Origin: Berkiella sp050247135
Lineage (GTDB): Bacteria; Pseudomonadota; Gammaproteobacteria; Berkiellales; Berkiellaceae
Direction: 5' to 3'
Assembly (NCBI GenBank): GCA_050247135.1
Contig: JBFWUT010000012.1
Location: forward strand, 1 to 64,000
Length of the DNA: 64,000 nt
Under the pieces are notes generated by a model. That model was not told the origin of the DNA. It worked only from the letters and a program-made list of their open reading frames with translations, and searched no databases. Positions 8,377 to 16,251 of the stretch are shown here, one piece after another. The position numbers and the translations under genes are program-made. How positions within the stretch are numbered: position 1 is the first letter of the stretch; the number at the start of each line of letters is the position of its first letter.

Positions 8377-8913
8377 TTAATCCTTCGCCAAGCTCTCTTT
8401 CAGTACTTTGGTGCTAATCGCCACTCTGTCCATTAATGCTAATAACACGCCCGACACCACAAACACCAAATGAATAATCACCATCCATTGGACTTGTGCG
8501 TTTGAGACTTTGCCTACATCCATAAATACCTTCAGTAAGTGGATCCCAGAGATAGCCACAATGGAGGCAATGAGTTTTAATTTTAAGGTGCTGAAATCAA
8601 CGCTACCTTTCCAGTCTGGTTGATCTTCATGATCATCGGTATCAATCTTAGAAACAAAGTTTTCATAGCCTGAAAAAATCACAATTAACAACAAGTTCCC
8701 GGCCAGTGACAGATCAATCAAAGAAAGAACGCCCAGTACCACATCATTTTGCGTTAAGTGCGGTATAGCCATAAAAAAATGCAGCAGTTCTTGCATAAAG
8801 CTTATAAACAGTACGATCAGCGCGCCTACCAGTCCAACATACATTGGCGCCATGATCCAGCGGCTATGGAATAACCCTTGTTCAATATAATATTCGAGAT
8901 TTTTCTTTTTCAT
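8377..8913 (-). CDS. yqhA: YqhA/UPF0114 family inner-membrane protein
   Basis: A 178-residue membrane protein of the UPF0114 (TIGR00645, YqhA) family. The N-terminus LEYYIEQGLFHSRWIMAPMYVGL and the central LSLIDLSLAGNLLLIVIFSGYENFVSKID are diagnostic, with about four membrane segments (about 21-42, 65-85, 115-133, 145-163). The biochemical role is unknown. It lies 13 bases after an uncharacterised gene in the same direction and its stop is adjacent to the nested palindrome at 8171-8369. Confidence 0.9.
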   Translation of the reverse strand: MKKKNLEYYIEQGLFHSRWIMAPMYVGLVGALIVLFISFMQELLHFFMAIPHLTQNDVVLGVLSLIDLSLAGNLLLIVIFSGYENFVSKIDTDDHEDQPDWKGSVDFSTLKLKLIASIVAISGIHLLKVFMDVGKVSNAQVQWMVIIHLVFVVSGVLLALMDRVAISTKVLKESLAKD

Positions 8914-8925
8914 GGTTTAACCTTT

Positions 8926-9270
8926 TTAACAACTTTTCTTTGGAACATGGTCTGCAACCGCTTCTCGTTCTGACGAATAGGCTGTATCTAGCGTTTTTTG
9001 TAAAACCGTTTGCATTGTTGGCGTAAAGCCTCGCGGAGGTGCACACACATATTCCAGAGAAATGGGAAATGGCGCAATGGGTAATATTTTGTTAATGGCA
9101 TTAAATTGTAGTTGCACGTCAAGATCATGATTAGACTCAATGTCTTTCATAATCATAATTCTACCTTGTTCTGCCGCTAATTGGTAAACAACATCGACGT
9201 TTTTGGTATTGATCCATTGTTTACCATCTTGATAATACCTATCTAATATTTCTTCAGGACCCAAGAGCAT
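8926..9270 (-). CDS. hypothetical protein upstream of yqhA
   Basis: About 114 residues, soluble, of unknown family. It contains no signal peptide or membrane segment and ends in a basic VPKKSC motif. The Met at 9270 is preferred because GAGG lies 9 bases upstream; the frame is open to a GTG at 9285. It is probably cotranscribed with yqhA (13-base gap), but nothing in its sequence indicates a function. Codon use looks like that of its neighbours. Confidence 0.55.
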   Translation of the reverse strand: MLLGPEEILDRYYQDGKQWINTKNVDVVYQLAAEQGRIMIMKDIESNHDLDVQLQFNAINKILPIAPFPISLEYVCAPPRGFTPTMQTVLQKTLDTAYSSEREAVADHVPKKSC

Positions 9271-9469
9271 GCTTTTATTCCTCACAGAGAACGGTGGTTC
9301 ATTTTAGGCTTTGTTGCCTTCTATGCCAATGTTCTTTACCAGAATCAAAAGCTAGTTAAATAACGATTTTGTTTATACTTTTTCATTGAATTGAGTTAAA
9401 ATACTTGCCTCAAGAACACTGTTATGCTTGTCTGCCGATGGAATGGCTCCTTTTATCGGAGAAAGTGCT

Positions 9470-10621
9470 ATGTTAATCGGTATTAACGCTTTATTAAGCA
9501 ATCCCCCCTCACCAGAAACCGTTTCAGTGTTACAACAGATGCTGATCACCCATCAACAAGAGCTAGCAGAACTTCATTGTGTTGAAGGTTCACTTAAAAA
9601 AGTCTACCAATTACCGGCGGGCAATTTGGCCCTCGCGTGTTTTCGTGAGAAGGAAAGCACATCAGCTTTAAGTCGTGGAAAAGCATTGCTGGAAAAAGAA
9701 AAAAAGCTCGTAGCCATGTTAGGTGATTTAGGGTTGCCGACAGTCAAGATCTATGGGGAACCTTTTGAAATCAAGGGACAATTTGCTTTGTTGATGGATT
9801 GGGTAAATGACGCCACCTTGATAGACGTCAAAGATCAAGAGGCGGCGTGCCAAAAGCTAGTTGCTACCTTATTGAATGTAACGATACCTTCAGGCGAAGG
9901 TTGGGTATTACAAAAAAGTAGCATCGAAAAGAAAATCTCAGACAAATTTAAAGAGAAAGATTTTTCGCACGAGGCAGTCAAAGCACAGGCAAAGAAATTC
10001 CAACAACAGTTTGCAGAAATCACAACGATTTTAGCCCAAAAGGGCTTCATGATTGCTGATTTACAGTTATTGATTAACGCAGAAGGGGTGAAAATTATTG
10101 ATCCCATTGATATTGTGATGACTATAACGCATCCAAGCGCGGCGAATAGCGTTGAATATCAAAGCCTATTAGATGAATCAAGGCAAACTAATACTGACTT
10201 TATCAAATTGCTCTATGATGGCAAAAGGATGTTGCAACAATGCCTAACCTTTTGTGAAACGCTGTCGGGCTTATCGACGAAAGCGGAGCTTGAGCAACAA
10301 ATGTTAGCTTTTTTAAAGCCTAAAGAAGCGCAATCTCCTCGAGCTCAAGAGGCATTGCCGCTGCTCCTGCTAAGAAAGAAGGCAGCTCCCGCTAAAAGGG
10401 CGATCACTTCACTGAAAAACATAATCGTTTCTCATGCTAATGAAAATCAGGTTGAAGAGCAACAGGCACAAAAGGGCTCTCCTGAAAAGAAGCCACGTCA
10501 GGCTCCCGATTCTCCAACCAAACTGTTAGCTTTTCAGTTTCGCGTTTTAAAGAGTAACGAGAATGAGTCTGCGAATACACCAAGCGTATCCGCAGCTATT
10601 GAAAGGCCTTCGATTCTCTAA
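9470..10621 (+). CDS. degenerate kinase-fold-like protein, paralogue A of a convergent pair
   Basis: A 383-residue protein from the ATG at 9470, which has GGAG 8 bases upstream (the frame opens at a TTG, 9428, and has an ATG at 9443, both without a good site). The middle shows an APH/kinase-like layout: a lobe linker LPTVKIYGEPFEI, and IADLQLLINAEGVKIIDPIDIV, which looks like a degenerate catalytic loop plus a metal-binding strand. The C-terminal 120 residues are low-complexity and basic. It is clearly related to the convergent gene at 10618-11565, whose matching segments are YPIVKVFGEAFNV and IHDLQMIIRDDGSLTVIDPLEV. Function unknown; effector role is speculative. Confidence 0.65.
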   Translation: MLIGINALLSNPPSPETVSVLQQMLITHQQELAELHCVEGSLKKVYQLPAGNLALACFREKESTSALSRGKALLEKEKKLVAMLGDLGLPTVKIYGEPFEIKGQFALLMDWVNDATLIDVKDQEAACQKLVATLLNVTIPSGEGWVLQKSSIEKKISDKFKEKDFSHEAVKAQAKKFQQQFAEITTILAQKGFMIADLQLLINAEGVKIIDPIDIVMTITHPSAANSVEYQSLLDESRQTNTDFIKLLYDGKRMLQQCLTFCETLSGLSTKAELEQQMLAFLKPKEAQSPRAQEALPLLLLRKKAAPAKRAITSLKNIIVSHANENQVEEQQAQKGSPEKKPRQAPDSPTKLLAFQFRVLKSNENESANTPSVSAAIERPSIL

Positions 10622-11565
10622 TTGGGAGAATTTTTCATCGTGCCCTGTACTGAAGGATCGGTGTCTTGTGCTGTGCCTCGGGCTTTTAACCTGTTGAGTG
10701 GTGATCTGCCGTGGGGATCCGCTTTGGAGGTAAAGATTAAAGGGCCCTGGCCAAACGAAGCACACTCTCCAAGGATTGAAGCGTTGTTAGTTGTTGTGGC
10801 GGCACGATTACAAAACTGCTTAGCCTGTTCCAGCCATTGTCTTGTTTTTTGACTAAATAGATGAAGATCAGCCTGGTTCAATGCTTCACCTTCGAGCAGG
10901 CTATGCATCGATCCTTCAGGTGAGACGGTGATCACTTCTAAAGGATCGATTACCGTTAATGAGCCATCGTCCCTGATAATCATTTGTAAATCATGGATCT
11001 TTTCATGGTTCGCTTCTTGCTGCGTAATTAAATTCTCGAAAGCCAGAGCTAGTGTTTGTGCTTTCTGTTGAAAGTTAGCGAATATTTGAGGGTTAGAAAG
11101 CTTTAAAGCTATCTTATCCATAACGTTTTTGCGATTAAAAGCCAACCAGCCTTCTTGCGCTTTACAAGGGATCCCTAATAGCGCTGCAGTGAGTAACAGA
11201 TTAGTAGGAGCAGGTGTTTTAGCTTCAATAAAGACACCAGGAATGTGTGACTCGATCATGCCAAAACGCTCTTGATTTGGTTGCACGTTAAAAGCTTCTC
11301 CGAACACTTTTACTATGGGATAACCTTGTGCTTGAAGATGTGTGAGTAATTGGTGCTCTTTTAAAACCATTTCATGAAGGAAAACACCCGTATTTTTGCC
11401 GAAAACAACGCACAGGTCAGCCCAATCAGGATGTAAACAGCCAAAGTTGACAATTTTTTTACAAGTCCCCACTTCACCGGGTTGTTGATTGACGATGGTA
11501 TAAAAATACTGTTGTACGGCTTGTTGTACTTCTTGAATATCAACGATGGGGCCTGCTTGGGTCAT
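10618..11565 (-). CDS. degenerate kinase-fold-like protein, paralogue B of a convergent pair
   Basis: A 315-residue protein related to the convergent gene at 9470-10621; the two stop codons overlap in the 4 bases CTAA. Shared features in the same order are a KEHQLLTHLQAQG helix before PIVKVFGEAFNV, a segment with EGWLAFNRKNVMDKI, and IHDLQMIIRDDGSLTVIDPLEVI, which resembles an aminoglycoside-phosphotransferase-type catalytic loop (Asp kept, loop Asn not evident). The C-terminal tail is disordered. No signal peptide is seen. Catalytic activity is doubtful from sequence alone, and no known family is recognised with confidence. Confidence 0.65.
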   Translation of the reverse strand: MTQAGPIVDIQEVQQAVQQYFYTIVNQQPGEVGTCKKIVNFGCLHPDWADLCVVFGKNTGVFLHEMVLKEHQLLTHLQAQGYPIVKVFGEAFNVQPNQERFGMIESHIPGVFIEAKTPAPTNLLLTAALLGIPCKAQEGWLAFNRKNVMDKIALKLSNPQIFANFQQKAQTLALAFENLITQQEANHEKIHDLQMIIRDDGSLTVIDPLEVITVSPEGSMHSLLEGEALNQADLHLFSQKTRQWLEQAKQFCNRAATTTNNASILGECASFGQGPLIFTSKADPHGRSPLNRLKARGTAQDTDPSVQGTMKNSPN

Positions 11566-11670
11566 GGTTTCTATCTCAAATTGGGTTCAAGTGGGCAAAT
11601 CCTAACATAGAACAGAGCACAATCAAAGAAAGCCAAGTAACCTGTGTATATGCTTCCGGCAAGTGGTATT

Positions 11671-11967
11671 TTAAGCTTGATTAAACCATATCGTGTAGAT
11701 ATGCCCTCCAAGAATGGCATCGGCTTTATATAAATGGCCATTGTGTGAAAAGGGTAGTGTGAGATCAGAAGTTAAGAGGTGGCCTTCAAGATCCACGACT
11801 TTATCGGCATAGAAAGTAGCATTAATTTGCTGGCCATTTAACAGACCAGGGACTGTGAAATGAGAATCGTCGGTGACCATAATGCGAACTTTCGTTGCGC
11901 TGATGCCACCGAAACTCACCATCGCGCCTGATATGCTGGCTACTTCTGCCCGAGTTAGTTGTTTCAT
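11671..11967 (-). CDS. small protein with bacteriocin-leader-like N-terminus
   Basis: A 98-residue protein. The first 15 residues, MKQLTRAEVASISGA, follow the pattern of double-glycine-type leaders (LT-x-x-E-(V/L)-x-x-(I/V)-S-G-G/A) recognised by peptidase-containing ABC exporters. The following 83 residues are beta-rich, lack Cys and are not the Gly-rich core of a typical class II bacteriocin. No exporter, immunity or modification gene is adjacent. It may therefore be a leader-exported protein served by a transporter elsewhere, or the resemblance may be chance. Confidence 0.55.
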   Translation of the reverse strand: MKQLTRAEVASISGAMVSFGGISATKVRIMVTDDSHFTVPGLLNGQQINATFYADKVVDLEGHLLTSDLTLPFSHNGHLYKADAILGGHIYTIWFNQA

Positions 11968-12012
11968 CCGTTAACCTCAGTTTAGGGTGGGTTAAAAGAT
12001 TTATAACAAATT

Positions 12013-12231
12013 TTAACGCCAGACAGAAGGGGAGCAGTCTATGTGATAACAGCCTTTATTACATGGACCCCCTCTTTCATAGTCGGGGTTATTATAGATA
12101 CCGTAGTGACAGCATCCGTAATAGTAGTAGCCACCGATATCTTTTGTTGTTTGAACAGGACGTACTGAGCCGCCACAACAGCCATTCAGTAACAATGGAA
12201 TTAATAAAAAGAGACTAATTTTTCCCTTCAT
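12013..12231 (-). CDS. small cysteine- and tyrosine-rich lipoprotein
   Basis: A 72-residue predicted lipoprotein. The signal peptide MKGKISLFLLIPLLLNGC ends in the lipobox LLNGC. The mature part has a GGYYYYGCCHYG segment followed by three more Cys in a GGPCNKGCYHIDC run. The Met at 12231 is used because AAAGGGA lies 8 bases upstream; the frame opens at 12276. It is probably surface- or periplasm-exposed and disulfide-bonded. No family is recognised. Confidence 0.6.
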   Translation of the reverse strand: MKGKISLFLLIPLLLNGCCGGSVRPVQTTKDIGGYYYYGCCHYGIYNNPDYERGGPCNKGCYHIDCSPSVWR

Positions 12232-12310
12232 TGTCATGATCCCTTTAATATTTGCTCTCAGAGGGGGTGTCGGCACCGTATCATATTCCTTTAAGGTGGT
12301 GAGTAAAACT

Positions 12311-12349
12311 TATACAGCACTGTGTTGCCTTGCGGGTTTGAGCTGTATA
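12311..12349. promoter_or_regulatory. inverted repeat upstream of mscL
   Basis: Perfect 8-bp inverted repeat TATACAGC / GCTGTATA separated by 23 bases, about 44 bases before the mscL start. It could be an operator or a leader hairpin; nothing distinguishes these. Confidence 0.3.
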
Positions 12350-12392
12350 CGCTATTTCTTATGAGTAAGTAAAGCTTTCAAAGGTGATCTCT

Positions 12393-12776
12393 ATGAGCTT
12401 CTTAAAAGAATTCAAAGAATTTGCGATGCGTGGCAATGTGATTGACTTAGCGATTGCCGTTGTTATCGGTGGCGCCTTTGGTAAAATTGTTGCAGCACTG
12501 GTGGATGGCGTAATTATGCCACTGATTGGGCTTGCCTTAGGTGGTATCGATGTGTCTGGTAAAAAGCTGGTGATTGGGCAGACGGTTGTGAAATGGGGAT
12601 TATTTTTACAGTCGATTATTGATTTTACGATTATTGCGTTTTGTATTTTTATTGCCATCAAATTATTGAATCGCTTTGTGAAAAAAGAAGAAGCGGTGGC
12701 CGCAGTGCCTCGCGATGTTGAGCTCCTCACAGAAATCCGCGACATTTTAAAACACAATTCACGGGTCGATTTGTAA
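12393..12776 (+). CDS. mscL: large-conductance mechanosensitive channel MscL
   Basis: A 127-residue inner-membrane channel that opens under hypo-osmotic shock. It has the family N-terminus FLKEFKEFAMRGNVIDLAIAVVIGGAFGKIV (first membrane segment and pore gate), a short periplasmic loop, a second membrane helix (about 70-95) and the C-terminal cytoplasmic bundle ending in RDVELLTEIRDILK. The ATG at 12393, preceded by AAAGGTG, is preferred to the in-frame GTG at 12384. Length fits the family (about 130-140). It stands alone, with its own upstream region containing an inverted repeat. Confidence 0.96.
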   Translation: MSFLKEFKEFAMRGNVIDLAIAVVIGGAFGKIVAALVDGVIMPLIGLALGGIDVSGKKLVIGQTVVKWGLFLQSIIDFTIIAFCIFIAIKLLNRFVKKEEAVAAVPRDVELLTEIRDILKHNSRVDL

Positions 12777-12827
12777 TCTTAGTGTGTGTACAATGGGGCT
12801 TGATATTGTTGTTAGTTATTCAATTAA

Positions 12828-13637
12828 ATGATTCTTTCTCCTTTCAAACAAAAATTAATCGAACGATCTGGGCCTTTTGCTGACCTTGAAAACCGCAAAC
12901 GCAACGTACTGGCTTGTGGCGCGCAAAGTTTAGTTCTTGACGCGGGAAAGCAAGTCCTAGTGGCAACAATGACCCAAGTCGCAGAAAGAATTGAGCTATT
13001 ACATGAATTACCGGTAGATGAAACGTTGTTTTCTAAACCAAAAATCGTTGGCATTAATGTTGATGTTGCAACTCTTATCGATCCAGCAAATCCGAGCAAA
13101 GCCAAAAAAGACATTTCAAAAACTCTTACGATTTATTACCCTCAGCTGTGGAATAAAAATATTATCTATACCCTGCCACGATATGATGGCACGTTAGAGG
13201 ATTTGGTGACTATTTATTATACAGCGCGTACTATCACTGTTTTAGAAAAAATGCTTTATAGGGCGCTAAAGCTTTTGCACGATCATCATTTAACGCATAA
13301 TGATCTCTCTTTAAGAAATATTTTTTATAAAGGAAAACATCCAGATATACAATTCTTCTTAGGAGATTTTGGTTCGCTTAGCAAAAATGTAGGCAAAGTG
13401 CACGAGCAAAGAGCCCAAAAAGATTTAGCTCGTTGTAAACGTATCATTGCTAAAGCTAAAGAAGTGTTAGCGCACAAAAAAAGTAATGATGCTAAGCCCT
13501 CAGTACCTTTTGTACCAAGTTATTCACGTCGGCAAAGAGGCCAGGTAAATGAGGACTTTAAAAGATTATCAATCTCATCAATAGAAGAAGATAGCAAGAC
13601 CTCAGTCCCTAAGTCTCGTTCAAGAAAGATATTTTAA
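12828..13637 (+). CDS. small protein-kinase-like protein, candidate effector
   Basis: A 269-residue protein with a compact kinase-like core. The catalytic loop is HNDLSLRN (H157, D159, N164), the metal-binding motif DFG sits at 180-182, and upstream is LYRALKLLHDHHL, the typical E-helix. The N-lobe has no obvious Gly-rich loop, and the C-terminal 60 residues are basic and Ser/Arg-rich without a folded look. The short loop between HxD and DFG recalls RIO or Kdo-kinase-like families more than canonical Ser/Thr kinases. No signal peptide. It is the second intact-looking kinase in 9 kb after the one at 4649. Confidence 0.75.
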   Translation: MILSPFKQKLIERSGPFADLENRKRNVLACGAQSLVLDAGKQVLVATMTQVAERIELLHELPVDETLFSKPKIVGINVDVATLIDPANPSKAKKDISKTLTIYYPQLWNKNIIYTLPRYDGTLEDLVTIYYTARTITVLEKMLYRALKLLHDHHLTHNDLSLRNIFYKGKHPDIQFFLGDFGSLSKNVGKVHEQRAQKDLARCKRIIAKAKEVLAHKKSNDAKPSVPFVPSYSRRQRGQVNEDFKRLSISSIEEDSKTSVPKSRSRKIF

Positions 13638-13639
13638 AG

Positions 13640-15262
13640 TTACTTAGTGCCTTTTAAGAAAGCGCGACTTAAATAATCCTCTTTATAATATTTAAGATAC
13701 TCTTGGTAGGAACCATGAAAATCTTTAATACCCTCTTCCGTTAAGGCAATCACTCGGGTAGCAATTTTGGAGACAAAATGCCTATCATGGCTCACCAACA
13801 ATAATGTTCCTGGGTAATTTTTTAACGCTAAAGAGAAAGCTTCAATGCTTTCCACATCTAAGTGGTTGGTAGGCTCGTCCATGATAAGTACATTAGGCTT
13901 GGTTAACATGATATTGCCTAATAATAATCTTGCCGCTTCTCCTCCTGAGATACTTTGAATATTTTTTTCAACATCATCTTTGGTAAAAAGCACTTGTCCT
14001 AAGATATGGCGGATCTTAGCAGGGGATTCGGTAGGATTTTCATGACTGAGCCAATCTAATACTGACAGATCTTCTTTGAGTGCTTCATGATGGTCCTGAG
14101 CAAAGTAAGCGGTCTGCGCTTCATAGCCCCATTCTACAACACCACTGTCTTGTTGTAATAAACCTAGCATTATCTTCAATAGAGTCGATTTACCGATACC
14201 GTTGTGACCAATAATCGCCACCTTTTCTTGGCGATTAATTTTAAGGCTGATGTTTTCAAGTACTTTTTTATCAGCAAATTGTTTGCAAATACCGCTGACG
14301 CTGATAACTTGTTTGCCTGAGGGACGCTTGCATTGAAAATCAAAACCAGGGCTTACGCGGGAAGATTGTTTAATATCAGGGATCTCAATTTTGTCGATCA
14401 TTTTCATGCGCGAATTGGCTTGTCGGGCTTTAGAGGCCTTAGCTTTGAAACGATCAACAAAGCGTTGCATGCTGGCAATTTTATCTTCAATATTTTTGGT
14501 TTCTTTTAATTTTTGCTCCATAATCTCTTTTTTCTTGACAACGAAATTATCATAGTTGCCAGGATATTCTTTAATTTCACCATAATCGATATCTAAGATG
14601 TGGGTTGAAACATTGTTAAGAAATTTAACATCGTGCGAAACAAAAACTAATAACCCTTTATAATCATTAATTAAATATTGTTCGAGCCACAAGATGGTCA
14701 TGATGTCTAAATGGTTAGTCGGCTCGTCAAGTAAGAGGACATCAGGCTCTTCAAATAAAGCTTGTGCTAATAAAACACGGATTTTATAGCCGCCAGATAA
14801 CAGACGTAAGGGTTTTTCATGATAAGACTGCGGGATCCCCACCCCTTCCAGTAAAGAGTGCGCTAAACTTTCCGCCATATAGCCATCATAATGCGCGATG
14901 GTTTCTTCAAGATAGGTGAGCTTAGTTGCTGCACTATCGGTCCATTCACCACTTAAAAGTGCTTCTTTCTCTTCCATGGCTCGCCAGAGGGCTTTTTTGC
15001 CTTGGATCACCACATCCAGTACTCGTTGGTCTTCGTAACGGAAATGATCTTGTTTCACCCACCCAATGGTAATGCCTTTAGGCATGAGGATATCCCCAAG
15101 GCTTGGGGTTTCTTGCGCCATAATGAGCCGCAATAAGCTACTTTTGCCGGTACCGTTGGCGCCTACAATAGCGTACCGTTTGCCGGAAGTGAGTAATAAA
15201 TTCACGTCGTCAAATAGGAGCTTGGCGCCATAATGAAGGGATAATTCGGTTAATGAGATCAT
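13640..15262 (-). CDS. ybiT: ABC-F family ATPase, YbiT-like
   Basis: A 540-residue soluble protein with two ABC ATPase domains and no membrane segment, the ABC-F layout; these proteins act on the ribosome rather than as transporters. Walker A motifs are GANGTGKSS and GHNGIGKST, signatures are LLSGGYKIRVLLAQ and SISGGEAARLLLG, and both Walker B segments read LLLDEPTNHLD or LIMDEPTNHLD. The inter-domain linker and length (about 530) point to the YbiT subgroup. The start is placed at 15262 (MISLTELSLHYGAK) after GAGAG; the frame opens at 15295. It is convergent with the kinase-like gene, with 2 bases between the stops. Confidence 0.88.
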   Translation of the reverse strand: MISLTELSLHYGAKLLFDDVNLLLTSGKRYAIVGANGTGKSSLLRLIMAQETPSLGDILMPKGITIGWVKQDHFRYEDQRVLDVVIQGKKALWRAMEEKEALLSGEWTDSAATKLTYLEETIAHYDGYMAESLAHSLLEGVGIPQSYHEKPLRLLSGGYKIRVLLAQALFEEPDVLLLDEPTNHLDIMTILWLEQYLINDYKGLLVFVSHDVKFLNNVSTHILDIDYGEIKEYPGNYDNFVVKKKEIMEQKLKETKNIEDKIASMQRFVDRFKAKASKARQANSRMKMIDKIEIPDIKQSSRVSPGFDFQCKRPSGKQVISVSGICKQFADKKVLENISLKINRQEKVAIIGHNGIGKSTLLKIMLGLLQQDSGVVEWGYEAQTAYFAQDHHEALKEDLSVLDWLSHENPTESPAKIRHILGQVLFTKDDVEKNIQSISGGEAARLLLGNIMLTKPNVLIMDEPTNHLDVESIEAFSLALKNYPGTLLLVSHDRHFVSKIATRVIALTEEGIKDFHGSYQEYLKYYKEDYLSRAFLKGTK

Positions 15263-15324
15263 GTTGCTCTCGAAGACAAAAAGTGCGAGCAACATGATAA
15301 CACAAGCAAGAAGCGATACCAGAG

Positions 15325-15984
15325 TTAGGCGGCTTTTCTTAAGCGTTTTTTGTTGCTAATAGGGGTGTTTTTAGCATCAGGTGGTAGTGTTTTTGCTTTT
15401 TGGTATGAAGGTGTTATGGGCCTAGACGCTGATTGGGGGAGTTGGCTTGGTTTGGCTGTTGCAATAACAGAACGAGCTCCTATGACGCCGGCAGCCAATG
15501 CTCCGGCTGCAACAGCGGCTCTTGGGCCGAACGGCAGCGCACCTAATAGGAGTCTGGCTCCATCAACGATTAAATCACCCACAGCGGCGCTAGCGCCTAG
15601 GATAAAACCGAGTAAATGTGATGATCCGAGCAGGACTTTGCCGGCTACCCATCTAGCGGCAGGTTTGATCGTGTTAGCAAGCACTTGCCCTATCATCCGC
15701 AATGCTTCACTAGTGAGGATAAAAGCTTGATATAAATGCTGGGGCAAATGCATGATCTCATCTAGCAAATTTAAGCAAAATCTCCTCAAGAGTTGATAAC
15801 CAAGAACAGCACCTTCATAACATGCTCGTACAGCCTGATGGGCAACACGGCGCGTATAGACAGCAAAAAGAGCCGCCTGCTCGAAGCAATAGTGCCGATA
15901 GTTATTGATATTGGTCAATGTTCGAGAAAAGGAATCACGAACTTGTTGGCGAAAATAGCGCACGTTCTCTTGTAAGGTTGGCAT
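15325..15984 (-). CDS. hypothetical protein with hydrophobic Ala/Gly-rich segments
   Basis: A 219-residue protein starting at 15984, where AAGGAGA lies 6 bases upstream; the frame is open to 16041. The first 100 residues are helical with many Tyr, Arg and aromatic residues. Two hydrophobic stretches follow (about 115-145 and 155-185, the second rich in Ala and Gly), and the C-terminal tail is Pro/Lys-rich and ends KKRLRKAA. No family is recognised. The combination of an N-terminal soluble helix bundle, two possible membrane segments and a basic tail would suit a membrane-targeted effector, which is inference only. Confidence 0.55.
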   Translation of the reverse strand: MPTLQENVRYFRQQVRDSFSRTLTNINNYRHYCFEQAALFAVYTRRVAHQAVRACYEGAVLGYQLLRRFCLNLLDEIMHLPQHLYQAFILTSEALRMIGQVLANTIKPAARWVAGKVLLGSSHLLGFILGASAAVGDLIVDGARLLLGALPFGPRAAVAAGALAAGVIGARSVIATAKPSQLPQSASRPITPSYQKAKTLPPDAKNTPISNKKRLRKAA

Positions 15985-16207
15985 GTTTGATCTCCTTAAC
16001 GTAGAAGGAGGCAATGTAAGTGAATAATCGCTCACAGTCAATATCTGATTGAAACTTAATTATGATATCAAACACATTCAGTAAGGAATCATGCCCGATT
16101 TTATTAGTAATTAACTAAATGAATAATGATTAAAAAATGATAAAATATTTTAAAATCAACAGCTTATTATTAAATTAGGTCTTATAGATCCCCTATGGTG
16201 ATTCTCG

Positions 16208-16213
16208 TATAAT
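16208..16213 (+). promoter_or_regulatory. candidate -10 element for the DAACS symporter gene
   Basis: Perfect TATAAT 38 bases before the ATG at 16252. The sequence upstream is very AT-rich and has no clear -35 match at 16-18 bases, so the promoter call is moderate. Confidence 0.4.
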
Positions 16214-16251
16214 AGTCACCTAAATTGGTTCGACACGAGGCCAAGCATTCT

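Noticed and set aside
10622..10852. Plus-strand open frame of 76 codons
   Set aside because: Antisense to the 3' part of the gene at 10618-11565, and has no independent motif.
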